Of a stretch of 64,000 bases of DNA, positions 19,936 through 29,006 are shown piece after piece (position 1 is the first letter of the stretch; every line of letters starts with the position of its first letter). The notes below the pieces were generated by a model. That model was given only the letters and a program-made list of their open reading frames with translations, was not told the DNA's origin and made no database searches. The stretch comes from Leifsonia soli (GTDB lineage Bacteria; Actinomycetota; Actinomycetes; Actinomycetales; Microbacteriaceae). The position numbers and the translations under genes are program-made. The stretch is taken from positions 2,232,001 to 2,296,000 of the forward strand of contig NZ_JACCBJ010000001.1 of assembly GCF_013408745.1 (NCBI RefSeq). Direction: 5' to 3'.

Positions 19936-22047
19936 TCAGCGCTTCTTCTGCGACTTCTCGGGGGTGGGGAGCGTGCCCGCGGCGCGGCGCTCGGCGTAGT
20001 AGGCGCGGGCCTCCGCCTGGCGCTCCGCCTCGGCGCCCGACGCGATCTTCGCGCGCACCAGCTGGTCGTCGTAGCCGAACGCATCCACCAGGTCGACGGC
20101 GTGCGGGCGGATGCGCGTGAGCAGGCGGTCGATGTACGCCGACACCGCCTGCGCCCGCTGGGGCGAGAGGCGTCCGTTCATCAGGTACCAGGCGAGGTGC
20201 TTCTCGATCAGCCCGAAGCCGAAGAGGTCGCGCAGCCAGGTGAGCACCTGCTTCGTGCCTGCGTCGGGAGCCTGCTCCAGCGCATCCGTGAACGCCTCCC
20301 ACTGCAGCAGCTCGCCGTGGGCGCGAGCGGCCTCGATGAGCTCGTTCTGCTGCGAGTTGAACAGCTCCGCCGCGGCCTTCTTGCCGAGCTTGGATGCAGG
20401 GCGGAGACGGCCGGCGATCTGGGCGATCATGGTCTCGACGCGGCCCGTCAGCAGCTCCCGCTGGGTGGCCGGCTCCTGGAGCCAGTTCACCGAGCGCGCG
20501 GTGGACCCGAAGTCGCGGACGGTCTGGGCGACCGTGCGCAGCCCGGAGCCGTGGTACGCCTTGCCCGCGGCCTGGGTGACCACATACCGCGCGAGCGCGC
20601 CCGCATCCGCCTTGGCGAACTTGCGGCTGTAGTCGGTCAGCAGGCGCTTCGCGACGAGCTGGAGCAGGACGTTGTTGTCGCCCTCGAAGGTGACCCAGAT
20701 GTCGAGGTCCTGCCGAAGCGATGTGAGCCGGTTCTCGGTCAGGAAGCCCGAGCCGCCGCACGCCTCGCGCGCCTCCTGCAGCGTGTCGAGCGCGTGCCAG
20801 GTGCTCAGCGGCTTGAGCGCCGCCGCCATCGTCTCGAGGTCCTGCCGGTCGGTGTCCGTGTCGGCCGTGCCGCTGAAGACGTCGTCGAACTTGTGCAGGA
20901 AGACCTCGTGGGCGAAGCTCGCCGCGTACGTCGTGGCGAGCAGCGGGAGGAGCCGGCGCTGGTGCCGCTGGTAGTCGAGCAGCACCTCCTCGTCCGTGTC
21001 GCTCCCCGCCGTGAACTGGCGGCGCTGGTCGGCGTACGTGAGCGCGATCTTCAGGCCGATCTTGGCGCCGATCGTGGCGGACCCGTCGAGCGAGACGCGG
21101 CCCTGCACGAGGGTGCCGAGCATGGTGAAGAAGCGGCGACCGGGGCTCTGGATGGGCGAGGTGTATGTGCCGTCCTCGGCCACATCTCCGTACTTGTTGA
21201 GCAGATCGGTGCGCGGGACGCGGACGCCGTCGAAGTGCAGACGGCCGTTGTCGATGCCGTTGAGGCCGCCCTTCTGGCCGTCGTCCTCGCCGCCGATGCC
21301 CGGGAGGAAGTCACCGTTCGCGTCGCGGATCGGCACGTAGAAGGCGTGGACGCCGTGGTTCACGTTCTTGGTGATCAGCTGCGCGAACACGACGGCCGCC
21401 GTCGCATCCACCGCCGCGTTGCCCAGGTAGTCCTTCCACGCCCCGCGGAACGGGGTGTCGATGACGAACTCCTGCGTCTCCGGGTCGTAGGTCGCCGTCG
21501 TGGCGATGCTGGCGACGTCGGAGCCGTGTCCGGTCTCGGTCATCGCGAACGCGCCGGGGACCTCCAGCGACATGATCGCCGGCAGGTACTTCTCGTGGTG
21601 CGGCTCGGTGCCGAGGTGCAGGACCGCCGCACCGAACAGGCCCCACTGCACGCCCGACTTGATCTGGAGGGACGGGTCGGCTGCGACGAGCTCCTCGAAC
21701 GCGGCGATGTTGCCACCGTTGTCCTCGCTGCCGCCGAGCGACTTCGGGAAGGCACGGTGCACCTGCCCGTTCTCGACCAGCAGCTTCAGCTGCCCGAACA
21801 CACGCCTGCGGTGATCGGCGACGGAGAGCCCCTCCTCCTTCTGCATCTCGGGGCGCCTCGACAGCTCCCGGGACGCCAGCCGGGCCTCGGCCCAGTCGCC
21901 CAGCAGCTGACGGCCGAGTGCTTCGACGTCGACGCGCGGGGTGACGGCGGGCGCGGTCGCCGGGGCCGGGGTCGTGGCGGGCGCCTTTCCTGTGGCGGAG
22001 GTGGATGCGGGGGTCGCGCTCGGGACGCGTTCGGCAGTGTCGACCAT
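19936..22047 (-). CDS. Acyl-CoA oxidase / acyl-CoA dehydrogenase family protein
   Basis: A 703-residue flavoprotein of peroxisomal-type acyl-CoA oxidase architecture: an Ala/Pro/Thr-rich leader (1-40), N-terminal helical domain, the FAD/substrate beta domain with FAMTETGHGSDVASI and PFRGAWKDYLGNA, a helical domain with CGGSGFLTENRL (FAD contact) and the catalytic-Glu region WVTFEGDNNVLLQLVAKRLL, and a long C-terminal helical domain. It introduces the 2,3-double bond into fatty acyl-CoA in beta-oxidation, using oxygen or an electron carrier. ATG is preceded by TAGGAGAGG. The promoter region has a perfect 12-bp palindrome. Confidence 0.92.
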   Translation of the reverse strand: MVDTAERVPSATPASTSATGKAPATTPAPATAPAVTPRVDVEALGRQLLGDWAEARLASRELSRRPEMQKEEGLSVADHRRRVFGQLKLLVENGQVHRAFPKSLGGSEDNGGNIAAFEELVAADPSLQIKSGVQWGLFGAAVLHLGTEPHHEKYLPAIMSLEVPGAFAMTETGHGSDVASIATTATYDPETQEFVIDTPFRGAWKDYLGNAAVDATAAVVFAQLITKNVNHGVHAFYVPIRDANGDFLPGIGGEDDGQKGGLNGIDNGRLHFDGVRVPRTDLLNKYGDVAEDGTYTSPIQSPGRRFFTMLGTLVQGRVSLDGSATIGAKIGLKIALTYADQRRQFTAGSDTDEEVLLDYQRHQRRLLPLLATTYAASFAHEVFLHKFDDVFSGTADTDTDRQDLETMAAALKPLSTWHALDTLQEAREACGGSGFLTENRLTSLRQDLDIWVTFEGDNNVLLQLVAKRLLTDYSRKFAKADAGALARYVVTQAAGKAYHGSGLRTVAQTVRDFGSTARSVNWLQEPATQRELLTGRVETMIAQIAGRLRPASKLGKKAAAELFNSQQNELIEAARAHGELLQWEAFTDALEQAPDAGTKQVLTWLRDLFGFGLIEKHLAWYLMNGRLSPQRAQAVSAYIDRLLTRIRPHAVDLVDAFGYDDQLVRAKIASGAEAERQAEARAYYAERRAAGTLPTPEKSQKKR

Positions 22048-22084
22048 GACCTCTCCTAACGAAAATCGTGGATTCCGTCACGCT

Positions 22085-22096
22085 ACGACCGGTCGT
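22085..22096. promoter_or_regulatory. Perfect palindrome ACGACCGGTCGT in the acyl-CoA oxidase promoter
   Basis: A 12-bp perfect palindrome lies 38 bases upstream of the ATG. On the minus strand it is followed at once by TAGCGT, a candidate -10 box, so a bound repressor would block RNA polymerase. TetR- or GntR-type control is a guess. Confidence 0.4.
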
Positions 22097-22225
22097 CCGT
22101 CAATGGAAAACGTCGGTGCGCCGCCTACAAATGACGAGTCCGACGCCCCTCGGCCCGATTGTGGAAACCTCCAAATCCGACCACGCGCGACGTGACACCC
22201 CGCACAACACGTGCCGGACGCGAGA

Positions 22226-22253
22226 ACGCCGCCCCGAGCGATCGGGGCGGCGT
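22226..22253. terminator. Hairpin terminator of the hexapeptide-repeat gene
   Basis: A perfect 12-bp stem with a GCGA tetraloop lies 19 bases beyond the stop codon of the leftward gene at 22272. There is no strong U-tract on either side. Confidence 0.6.
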
Positions 22254-22271
22254 CTTCTGTGAGCTCGCGGG

Positions 22272-22763
22272 TCAGGCCGCGCGACGCGGGGCGCGGGGCG
22301 TACGGGCGGCGCGCAGGTCGCGCTGCTGCGGACGCGGCGACCGGAGCGGCGTGGTCAGCGCCGCGCGCGCGGCGGCCGACCCCTTCAGCTCGATGACGGC
22401 GCCGGCCGTCACCTGGGTGTCGCGCTCGATGCGCGCGCCGTTGCCGACCATCGCGTTCTCGCCGAGCTTCGCGCCGCTGCCGATCTTCACTCCGCTGCCG
22501 ACGATGCAGCCAGCGCCGATGTGGACGTTCGCGCCCACGAAGGTGCGGTCGCCCACCGTGGCGCCCTTGTCGATCCAGCTGCCCGCTCCGACGTACGCCT
22601 CCATGCCGACGCGCGCGTCGGCCTCCACGTAGGCGGTCGGCTCGATGTAGGCCGACTCGGCCACACGCGCGGACGGCGAGACCAGGCCCCGGCCGTTCAC
22701 GTGACGCTTGTACTTGATGACGGCGCCGGTCTCGTCCTCGAGCTCTTCGATCATTCGTGCCAT
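22272..22763 (-). CDS. Hexapeptide-repeat (left-handed beta-helix) protein
   Basis: A 163-residue protein whose residues about 28-125 are tandem hexapeptide turns (for example ARVAES, AYIEPT, AYVEAD, ARVGME, AYVGAG), building a left-handed beta-helix as in acyltransferases and gamma-carbonic anhydrases. The three His zinc ligands of gamma-carbonic anhydrase are not evident. The last 35 residues are basic and Arg/Pro-rich. The role is unknown; an acetyltransferase-like or scaffolding function is possible. The ATG follows GGAGGAGG. A -10-like TATGAC lies upstream at 22806-22811 on the minus strand. Confidence 0.75.
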   Translation of the reverse strand: MARMIEELEDETGAVIKYKRHVNGRGLVSPSARVAESAYIEPTAYVEADARVGMEAYVGAGSWIDKGATVGDRTFVGANVHIGAGCIVGSGVKIGSGAKLGENAMVGNGARIERDTQVTAGAVIELKGSAAARAALTTPLRSPRPQQRDLRAARTPRAPRRAA

Positions 22764-23151
22764 CTACTACTTCCTCCTCCGAGATCGCCGCAGTAATCGT
22801 TCAATGTCATAACACAGGCGGCCAGGAAAAGATTCCCTGATGACCGCCCGGAACGAAGGACAGTACCCCTCCTTCCGCCGGCGGCACAGGGGCGGCCGCG
22901 AATCGGCGCGCGGCCTCCGCGCGCGCCGGCCGCGCGCCGAGTTGCGACATGATGTCGCAACTCAGCCTGAGTTGCGACATCATGTCGCAACTCAACGGTC
23001 GCGGGCGCGGGCTTCCGTCGGAGAAAGGCCCCCGAATCCCCGACGCACCGCGGTAGGGATGGAGATCCCGGCCTCGCGGGTGCGGATCTCCGCCGGGCGG
23101 CGGAGCGGCGCAGCGGCCAGCCGCCGCGGAGCGGCTACTGCGCGGGCGCGA
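22764..23151. other. 388-base gene-free interval between recQ and the hexapeptide gene
   Basis: No credible gene is present. The left part carries the promoter of the hexapeptide gene. The centre has an 11-bp GC hairpin (22905-22915 with 22928-22938) followed by two palindromic repeats. The right part (22996-23151) has no recognisable feature and ends at the recQ stop codon. Confidence 0.7.
22939..22994. repeat. Two adjacent palindromic repeats (GAGTTGCGACAT-N-ATGTCGCAACTC)
   Basis: Copy 1 (22939-22963) and copy 2 (22968-22994, one base pair longer) are perfect palindromes with 12- or 13-bp arms around one central base (G in copy 1, C in copy 2), separated by a few bases. A degenerate third copy is at 26736-26760. 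They could act as terminators of recQ or belong to a dispersed repeat family. Confidence 0.85.
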
Positions 23152-25143
23152 TCAGGCGGAGGCGACGACGGCGAGGAGGGCCTCGCCGTAGGCCTCGCGC
23201 TTCTTGGCGCCGATGCCGGTGATCCCGTCCAGGTCGGCGAGGGAGGCCGGGCGCGCGGAGGCGACGGCGCGGAGGGTGGCGTCGCCGAACACGATGTAGG
23301 CCGGCACACCCTGCTCGCGGGCCTGGCCGGCCCGCCAGCTGCGCAGCGCCTCGAAGAGGGGCTGGTCGGCCGCGGCGAGGTCGGCGGACGCGGTGCTGCG
23401 GGAGGCGCGCGGCGCCCGTTCTGGACGGTCCGGCTCGCGGCGCAGCACCACGGGGCGGCCGCCGGAGAGCACCTCGGCGCTGGCGGGCGTGATGGTGAGC
23501 ACGCCGTACTCCCCCTCGGGCTTCAGCAGCTCCTTCGCGATCAGCTGGCGGATGACGCCGCGCCACTGGCTCTCGGACAGGTCGTCGCCGATCGCCCACG
23601 TCGACAGCCGGTCGTGGCCGTACTGCTCGACCCGTGCGGTGCGCTTGCCACGCAGGATGTCGACCAGGTGCCCGGCGCCGAACCGCTGGTTGCGCTCGCG
23701 CTGGAGGCGCACGACCGTCGAGAGCAGCTTCTGCGCCGGGACCGTGCCGTCCCAGCTCTCCGGCGGCGTCAGGCAGGTGTCGCAGTTGCCGCACGGTCCG
23801 GACGGCTGCCCGAAGTAGCCGAGCAGGTCGATGCGGCGGCACTGCACCGTCTCGCAGAGGGCGAGCATCGCGTCCAGGTGCTGCGTCATCCTCCGCCGGT
23901 GCGCCAGGTCGCCCGGGGAGTCGTCGATCATGCGGCGCTGCTGCACCACGTCTTGCAGGCCGTACGCCAGCCATGCCGTCGACGGGAGGCCGTCGCGCCC
24001 GGCACGGCCGGTCTCCTGGTAGTAGCCCTCGACCGACTTGGGCAGGTCGATGTGCGCGACGAACCGCACATCCGGCTTGTCGATGCCCATGCCGAACGCG
24101 ATCGTCGCGACGACGATCACGCCCTCCTCGCGCAGGAAGCGCGACTGCGTCCTCGCCCGGAGCGACGCATCGAGACCCGCGTGATACGGCAGAGCCGCGA
24201 GCCCGTGCGAGGACAGGAACTCGGCCGTCTTCTCGACGGACGCCCGCGACAGGGCGTACACGATGCCCGCATCGCCGGGGTGCTCGCTCGTGATGAAGTC
24301 GAGCAGCTGCTTACGCGGCTCGACCTTCGGCACGATGCGGTACTGGATGTTGGGCCGGTCGAAGTCGGAGACGAAATGCTCCGCGCCTTCGAGCTTCAGG
24401 CGGGAGGTGAGCTCCCGGTGCGTCGCCTCGGTCGCGGTCGCCGTCAGGGCGATGCGCGGGACGTCCGGCCAGCGCTCGGCGAGCTCGGACAGCGCCAGGT
24501 AGTCCGGACGGAAGTCGTGCCCCCACTGGGAGACGCAGTGCGCCTCGTCGATGGCGAACAGCGCGATGCTGCCGCGCTCGAGGAAGCGCTTCGTCGACTC
24601 CGACGACAGCCGCTCCGGCGCGACGTAGAGCACGTCGAGCTCGCCGGACAGATAGGCGCGTTCGACCGCCGACCGCGCCGCCGCATCCTGCGTCGAGTTG
24701 AGGAACGCGGCCCGCACGCCGACGGCGGTCAGCGCATCGACCTGGTCTTGCATCAGGGCGATGAGCGGCGAGACGACCACCCCCGTCCCCTCCCGGAGGA
24801 GCGACGGGATCTGGTAGCAGAGGCTCTTGCCCCCACCGGTCGGCATCAGGACGACGGCGTCTCCACCGGCCGCGACGCGCTCGATGATCGCCTGCTGCTG
24901 CCCGCGGAACTCCTCGTACCCGAACACCGTGCGCAGCGCCTCGGCCGCCGAGGCGAACCGCGCGGGCGTCGCGCGCACGACCGGGGCCGTCCGCACCGCG
25001 GCACCCCCACCGGCGCCCGGAGCATCGGCCTCCCCCGACGACGGCACGCCCGCGTACGGGTCGCCGAAGTCGGGCATCGGCGGCTCCTCGTCGAGGGGAG
25101 GGGCATCCCTGTCGTCGGGGATCCAGCCGTCGGTGAAGCTCAT
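23152..25143 (-). CDS. recQ: ATP-dependent DNA helicase RecQ
   Basis: A 663-residue superfamily 2 helicase that unwinds 3'-to-5' in recombination and fork repair. After a poorly conserved acidic N-terminus (1-60) come motif I PTGGGKS (101-107), the DEAH box (199-202) followed by CVSQWGHDFRPDY, motif VI QETGRAGRDG, and the RecQ zinc module with Cys435, Cys451, Cys454 and Cys457. A C-terminal HRDC domain (LFEALRSWRAGQAREQGVPAY onward) completes the classic architecture. The -10 box TACGAT lies six bases before the ATG, so the mRNA is probably leaderless. Confidence 0.95.
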   Translation of the reverse strand: MSFTDGWIPDDRDAPPLDEEPPMPDFGDPYAGVPSSGEADAPGAGGGAAVRTAPVVRATPARFASAAEALRTVFGYEEFRGQQQAIIERVAAGGDAVVLMPTGGGKSLCYQIPSLLREGTGVVVSPLIALMQDQVDALTAVGVRAAFLNSTQDAAARSAVERAYLSGELDVLYVAPERLSSESTKRFLERGSIALFAIDEAHCVSQWGHDFRPDYLALSELAERWPDVPRIALTATATEATHRELTSRLKLEGAEHFVSDFDRPNIQYRIVPKVEPRKQLLDFITSEHPGDAGIVYALSRASVEKTAEFLSSHGLAALPYHAGLDASLRARTQSRFLREEGVIVVATIAFGMGIDKPDVRFVAHIDLPKSVEGYYQETGRAGRDGLPSTAWLAYGLQDVVQQRRMIDDSPGDLAHRRRMTQHLDAMLALCETVQCRRIDLLGYFGQPSGPCGNCDTCLTPPESWDGTVPAQKLLSTVVRLQRERNQRFGAGHLVDILRGKRTARVEQYGHDRLSTWAIGDDLSESQWRGVIRQLIAKELLKPEGEYGVLTITPASAEVLSGGRPVVLRREPDRPERAPRASRSTASADLAAADQPLFEALRSWRAGQAREQGVPAYIVFGDATLRAVASARPASLADLDGITGIGAKKREAYGEALLAVVASA

Positions 25144-25241
25144 CCCTCGATCGTATCCGGGGCCGCCGACGATCCGCCGGGCTCGGCGGAACTGTGGAGA
25201 ACTTCCGCATCCACAGGCCGGCCTCGGGTACCATCGCGGAC

Positions 25242-25805
25242 ATGCGGCGGCTCATCGTGACCGAGTTCATGACGCTCGACGGAGTCGTCGAGGCTCCCGG
25301 CGGCGAACCCACCCACCGGCATTCGGGATGGACGATCCCGTTCAGCTCCGACGACCTCCGCGCCTTCAAGCTGCAGGAGGTGCTCGAGGCCGAGTCGCTG
25401 CTGCTCGGCCGACGCACGTACGAGCAGTTCGCGGAGGCCTGGCCCCCGCGCGACGGCGAGTTCGCCGACAAGATGAACGCCATGCCCAAGGCCGTCGCGA
25501 CGTCCCGGCCGGCGGAGCTGGGCTGGAACGCGACCGCCCTCGAGCCGCCCGTGCGGAGCTCCGTCCAGTCGCTGAAGGACGGCGACGGCGGTCCTCTGCT
25601 CGTCGCCGGCAGCGCATCCCTCGTCCGCTCCCTGCTCGTGTGGGGCCTCGTCGACGAGCTGCGGCTGCTGGTCTACCCGGTGATGGTGGGCGGCGGCATC
25701 CGGATCTTCCCCGACGACCGCGAGAAGTGGACGTTCGAGCTGACCGAGCTGCGGCGCTTCGAGTCCGGAGCCGTCCTGCACACGTACCGGCTGGCCGGGA
25801 GCTGA
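25242..25805 (+). CDS. Dihydrofolate reductase/RibD C-terminal domain family protein
   Basis: A 187-residue protein of the RibD-C/DHFR-like fold: RRLIVTEFMTLDGVVEAPGG at the start, LLLGRRTYEQFAEAWP in the middle and a glycine-rich VGGGIRIF near the end for NADPH. Such YyaP/YwjB-like reductases are widespread, but their natural substrates are mostly unknown. The ATG at 25242 is preferred to earlier in-frame codons: TACCAT (25229-25234) is a good -10 box seven bases upstream, giving a leaderless mRNA. Its stop codon overlaps the ATG of the EamA gene (TGATG), so both are one operon. Confidence 0.88.
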   Translation: MRRLIVTEFMTLDGVVEAPGGEPTHRHSGWTIPFSSDDLRAFKLQEVLEAESLLLGRRTYEQFAEAWPPRDGEFADKMNAMPKAVATSRPAELGWNATALEPPVRSSVQSLKDGDGGPLLVAGSASLVRSLLVWGLVDELRLLVYPVMVGGGIRIFPDDREKWTFELTELRRFESGAVLHTYRLAGS

Positions 25806-26677
25806 TGCCGGCCGCAGTCCTCGGGCTGCTGAGCGCCGTCGTCTACGGGTCCGCCGACTTCCTCGGCGGCGTGGCGGCACGACGCATCGGCCCGGTGCGC
25901 ACCACCGCCGTCGGCGCCGTCAGCGGCCTGCTCCTCCTGCTGCTCGCCCTGCCGTTCGCCGGCGGCGCATGGTCGGCCGCCGCCCTCGGCTGGGGCGCGC
26001 TGTCCGGTTTGGCCGGGTCGGTCGCCGTCGGCCTGCTGTACGCGTGCCTGGCCATCGGGCCCATGAGCATCCTGTCGCCGCTGACCGCCCTGGTGTCCGC
26101 CGTCGTGCCGATGGCGTGGGGCCTCATCGGCGGCGACCGGTTCGGCGCCGTCGGCTACCTGGCGCTCGGGATGGCGCTGGTCGCGGTGGTGCTGGTCGGG
26201 TTCGTCCCCGAGAAGGGCGCCGTGCGGCCCTCCGCGCGCGCCCTGCTGATGGCGGTCGGGGCGGGCGCGATGATCGGCGTGTTCCTCATCCTGCTCGACC
26301 AGACGCCGGAGGACTCGGGGGTCGTCCCGCTGATCGCCAACCGTGCGGTCAACGGGGCGGTGATGTGGACGCTCGTCGGCGTCCTGGTGCTCCGGGGGCG
26401 GCGGCCCGCCCGGCGAGACGGGGATGCGCCCGCCCGGCTCGAACCGCGCGGCACCGGCATCGCCGTGGCGGGCGGCGCCCTCGACGCGTCCGCCAACGTC
26501 CTCATCCTGCTCGGCCTGCGACTCGGCGACCTGACCACGATGTCCGTGCTCGTCGCGCTCTATCCGGCCGGGACCATCCTGCTGGCCGCCGTCGTGCTGC
26601 GCGAGCGGGTCGCACCCGTCCAATGGGTCGGCCTCGTGCTCGCCGTCGTCGCCGCCGCGCTCCTCTCCCTCACCTGA
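25805..26677 (+). CDS. EamA/DMT-superfamily permease
   Basis: A 290-residue protein of ten hydrophobic segments in two homologous five-helix halves, the EamA layout: the first half starts AAVLGLLSAVVYGSADFLGG, the second AVAGGALDASANVLILLGL. Both end in the family pattern P-x-x-xxxLxxxxLxE, here FGAVGYLALGMALV and LRERVAPVQWVGLVL. These carriers export or import amino acids, nucleosides or other small metabolites; the substrate is unknown. It is translationally coupled to the reductase gene upstream. Confidence 0.85.
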   Translation: MPAAVLGLLSAVVYGSADFLGGVAARRIGPVRTTAVGAVSGLLLLLLALPFAGGAWSAAALGWGALSGLAGSVAVGLLYACLAIGPMSILSPLTALVSAVVPMAWGLIGGDRFGAVGYLALGMALVAVVLVGFVPEKGAVRPSARALLMAVGAGAMIGVFLILLDQTPEDSGVVPLIANRAVNGAVMWTLVGVLVLRGRRPARRDGDAPARLEPRGTGIAVAGGALDASANVLILLGLRLGDLTTMSVLVALYPAGTILLAAVVLRERVAPVQWVGLVLAVVAAALLSLT

Positions 26678-26728
26678 CCCCGTCGCGCCCGCGCCCGCAG
26701 GCGACGAGTCGTGAGTCATTGCCGGTAT

Positions 26729-26762
26729 CCGGGTCGAGTTGCGACCTGATGTCGGAACCCGG
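26729..26762. repeat. Degenerate palindromic repeat between convergent genes
   Basis: Positions 26736-26760 match the 22939 repeat with three substitutions. Flanking CCGGGT and ACCCGG add an outer GC stem. The position between the permease and marR stops fits a bidirectional terminator. Confidence 0.6.
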
Positions 26763-26766
26763 CGGG

Positions 26767-27234
26767 TCAGGAGGCGGGCGGGGCGACCTGGGCGGCCTGC
26801 TCCAGCGCGGGGAGAGCGGAGCGGACGGCATCCACCTGCTCCGGGGTCAGCTCGGCGAGGATGCCGGCGACGGCGCGGGCGCGGTCCGACCGCGCCTCCA
26901 GCAGCAGCGCGGTGCCCGCGTCCGTGCCGGAGACGAACAGCGAGCGGCGGTCCTGCGGGTCCGGCGTCCGCTCCACCAGGCCGCGCGCCTCGAGCTCGGC
27001 GACGATGCGCGTGATCGTCGGCGCCGCCGCCACCTCGATGGCCGCGAGCTCGCTCGGGCGCAGCGGCCCGGTGCGGACGATGGTCGACAGGGCGGAGAGC
27101 TGGCCGTGGCTGAGCCCGCCGGTGGACGAGCGGATGCGGCGGTTCAGCCGCCCGACGGCCAGGGCGAGTCGGCCGGAGACGTCGTCGTCTCCTCCGGCCG
27201 ACGGTCGCTCGTCAGCTTCATGCGCGGTGGGCAC
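26767..27234 (-). CDS. MarR family transcriptional regulator
   Basis: A 155-residue winged-helix protein. LSHGQLSALSTIVRTGPLRPSELAAIEVAAAPTITRIVAELEARGLVERTPDPQDRRS spans the helix-turn-helix and wing (about 45-105); the DxRR wing motif is typical. The GTG at 27234 overlaps the 3' end of the exporter gene by 17 bases and gives a normal family length. Exporter and regulator form one leftward unit, a common arrangement in which a drug or phenolic ligand releases MarR from the shared promoter. The likely operator is at 29007-29027. Confidence 0.88.
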   Translation of the reverse strand: MPTAHEADERPSAGGDDDVSGRLALAVGRLNRRIRSSTGGLSHGQLSALSTIVRTGPLRPSELAAIEVAAAPTITRIVAELEARGLVERTPDPQDRRSLFVSGTDAGTALLLEARSDRARAVAGILAELTPEQVDAVRSALPALEQAAQVAPPAS

Positions 27235-28960
27235 CGACTTCCTCGCCTTCCTCGGTGGCCTGCCGCTCGGGTGCGACGGCCTCCTCATGAACATACTTGG
27301 CTCCGCCCAGGAAGGAGGCGACGGCGCCGATGACGCTCATGACGGCCGCCGCGATGAAGACGACCACGAGGCCGTCGTGGAAGGGCCCGGAGATCAGCTG
27401 CGGGAAGAACTCCTTGCCGGTCAGCGTGGCCCCGTCGACGTGCGGCGCGGTGAGGATTCCGGTCGGCCCGAGCAGGCTCTGGATGGGGTTGTAGCCGAGG
27501 AAGGCGGCGAACAGGCTGCCGACGGGCGGGGTGTTGCCCACCTGCGCCGCGATATTCGCGGGGACCCCGTGCGATGTCAGCCCGTTGGTCAGCGCCGACG
27601 GCAGCGCGACCGACAGCCCGGCGATCATCAGCGAGAAGAAGATGCCGATCGAGAGCGAGCTGCCGGCGTTGAGGGCGACCCCGGCCATCCCCGATGCGGC
27701 ACCGCGCTCGTTCGCCGGGACGCTGTTCATGATCGCCGTTCGGTTGGGCGACGAGAACAGGCCGGAGCCGATGCCGTTGAGGCCGGTCAGCAGGGCGAAC
27801 TGCCAGTAGTCGAAGTTCACCGGGATCAGCAGGAGGCCCACGAACGTCGCCGCGACCAGGAGCAGCCCGACGGTGGCGAACGCCCGCGATCCGAACCGGT
27901 CGGAGAGGGCGCCCGAGATCGGTCCGGCGACGAGGAAGCCGATGGTGATCGGCAGCATGTAGATGCCGGCCCACAGCGGGGTGGACTCGTAGCTGTACCC
28001 GTGCAGCGGCAGCCAGATCCCCTGCAGCCAGATGATGAGCATGAACTGCAGCCCGCCGCGGCCGATCGCGGCGAGGAAGCCGGAGAAGATGCCGGAGGAG
28101 AACGCGCGGATGCGGAACAGCCGCATGTCGAACATCGGCGCCGGCACCTTCAGCTCGACGACGACGAACAGCGCGAGCAGCAGGATGCCGCCGATGATCG
28201 ATCCGAGCACCCACGGGTTGCCCCATCCCTGGCTGGAGCCGCCGTAGGGCTGGATGCCGTAGGTGATGCCGGTGAGCAGGGCGATCAGTCCGATGCCGAA
28301 CGTCGCGTTGCCCAGCCAGTCGATGCGCCCGGGGTTCTTCTGGCCGACCTCGTGCAGCGACTTGATGGACCAGATGGTGCCGATCACTCCGAAGGGAACG
28401 GAGACGAAGAACACGGCGCGCCAGTCGATCTCGGCGAGCACGCCGCCGAGGATGAGGCCGATGAAGCTTCCGGCGATTGCCGCGACCTGGTTGAGGCCGA
28501 GGGCGAAACCACGCTTGTTGGCGGGGAACGCGTCGGTGAGGATCGCGGTCGAGTTGGCGAACAGCATCGCACCGCCGATGCCCTGCACGAACCGCCAGAC
28601 GATCAGCCACATCGCGCCCGGTCCCCCGCTGAACGGGTCGAGGCAGAGCGCGACGGCGGCGAGCGTGAAGATCACGAAGCCGAGGTTGTAGATGCGGACG
28701 CGCCCGAACTGGTCGCCCATCCGCCCGAACATGACGACGAGGACGGCCGTGACGAGCATGTAGCCCATCAGCATCCAGAGCAGGTAGGAGACGTTGCCCG
28801 GCTCGAGCGGGTTGAGCTTCACGCCGGTGAAGATGGCGGGCAGCGAGATGATGACGATCGACGAGTTGATCGTCGCCATGAGCATGCCGAGCGTGGTGTT
28901 GGAGAGCGCCACCCAGCGGTAGTGCGGGTGGTCTTTGGTGAAGATGCCGGTGCGGGCCAC
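27218..28960 (-). CDS. MFS drug exporter, DHA2 (14-helix) family
   Basis: A 580-residue transporter with about fourteen membrane segments. Conserved features include LATINSSIVIISLPAI-like TM1 (here MATINSSIVIISLPAI), motif A FGRMGDQFGRVRIYNLG, the WRFVQGIGGAMLFANS motif B and the motif C-like helix with NQVAAIAGSFIGLILGG. DHA2 members export drugs or toxic organics by proton antiport. GTG 28960 follows AGGACTCCC and starts the family N-terminus; a long in-frame extension upstream crosses the promoter and is not real. It is followed by marR in the same operon. Confidence 0.9.
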   Translation of the reverse strand: MARTGIFTKDHPHYRWVALSNTTLGMLMATINSSIVIISLPAIFTGVKLNPLEPGNVSYLLWMLMGYMLVTAVLVVMFGRMGDQFGRVRIYNLGFVIFTLAAVALCLDPFSGGPGAMWLIVWRFVQGIGGAMLFANSTAILTDAFPANKRGFALGLNQVAAIAGSFIGLILGGVLAEIDWRAVFFVSVPFGVIGTIWSIKSLHEVGQKNPGRIDWLGNATFGIGLIALLTGITYGIQPYGGSSQGWGNPWVLGSIIGGILLLALFVVVELKVPAPMFDMRLFRIRAFSSGIFSGFLAAIGRGGLQFMLIIWLQGIWLPLHGYSYESTPLWAGIYMLPITIGFLVAGPISGALSDRFGSRAFATVGLLLVAATFVGLLLIPVNFDYWQFALLTGLNGIGSGLFSSPNRTAIMNSVPANERGAASGMAGVALNAGSSLSIGIFFSLMIAGLSVALPSALTNGLTSHGVPANIAAQVGNTPPVGSLFAAFLGYNPIQSLLGPTGILTAPHVDGATLTGKEFFPQLISGPFHDGLVVVFIAAAVMSVIGAVASFLGGAKYVHEEAVAPERQATEEGEEVGAHRA

Positions 28961-29006
28961 GGGAGTCCTTGTCAGAGTGCGCGCGAGTACGTGGGAAGTC
29001 GGTTGT

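Noticed and set aside
19918..22059. A 713-codon open frame on the plus strand across the acyl-CoA oxidase gene
   Set aside because: It is an antisense shadow with low-complexity Arg/Val/Leu/Gln translation; the minus-strand frame codes a full acyl-CoA oxidase.
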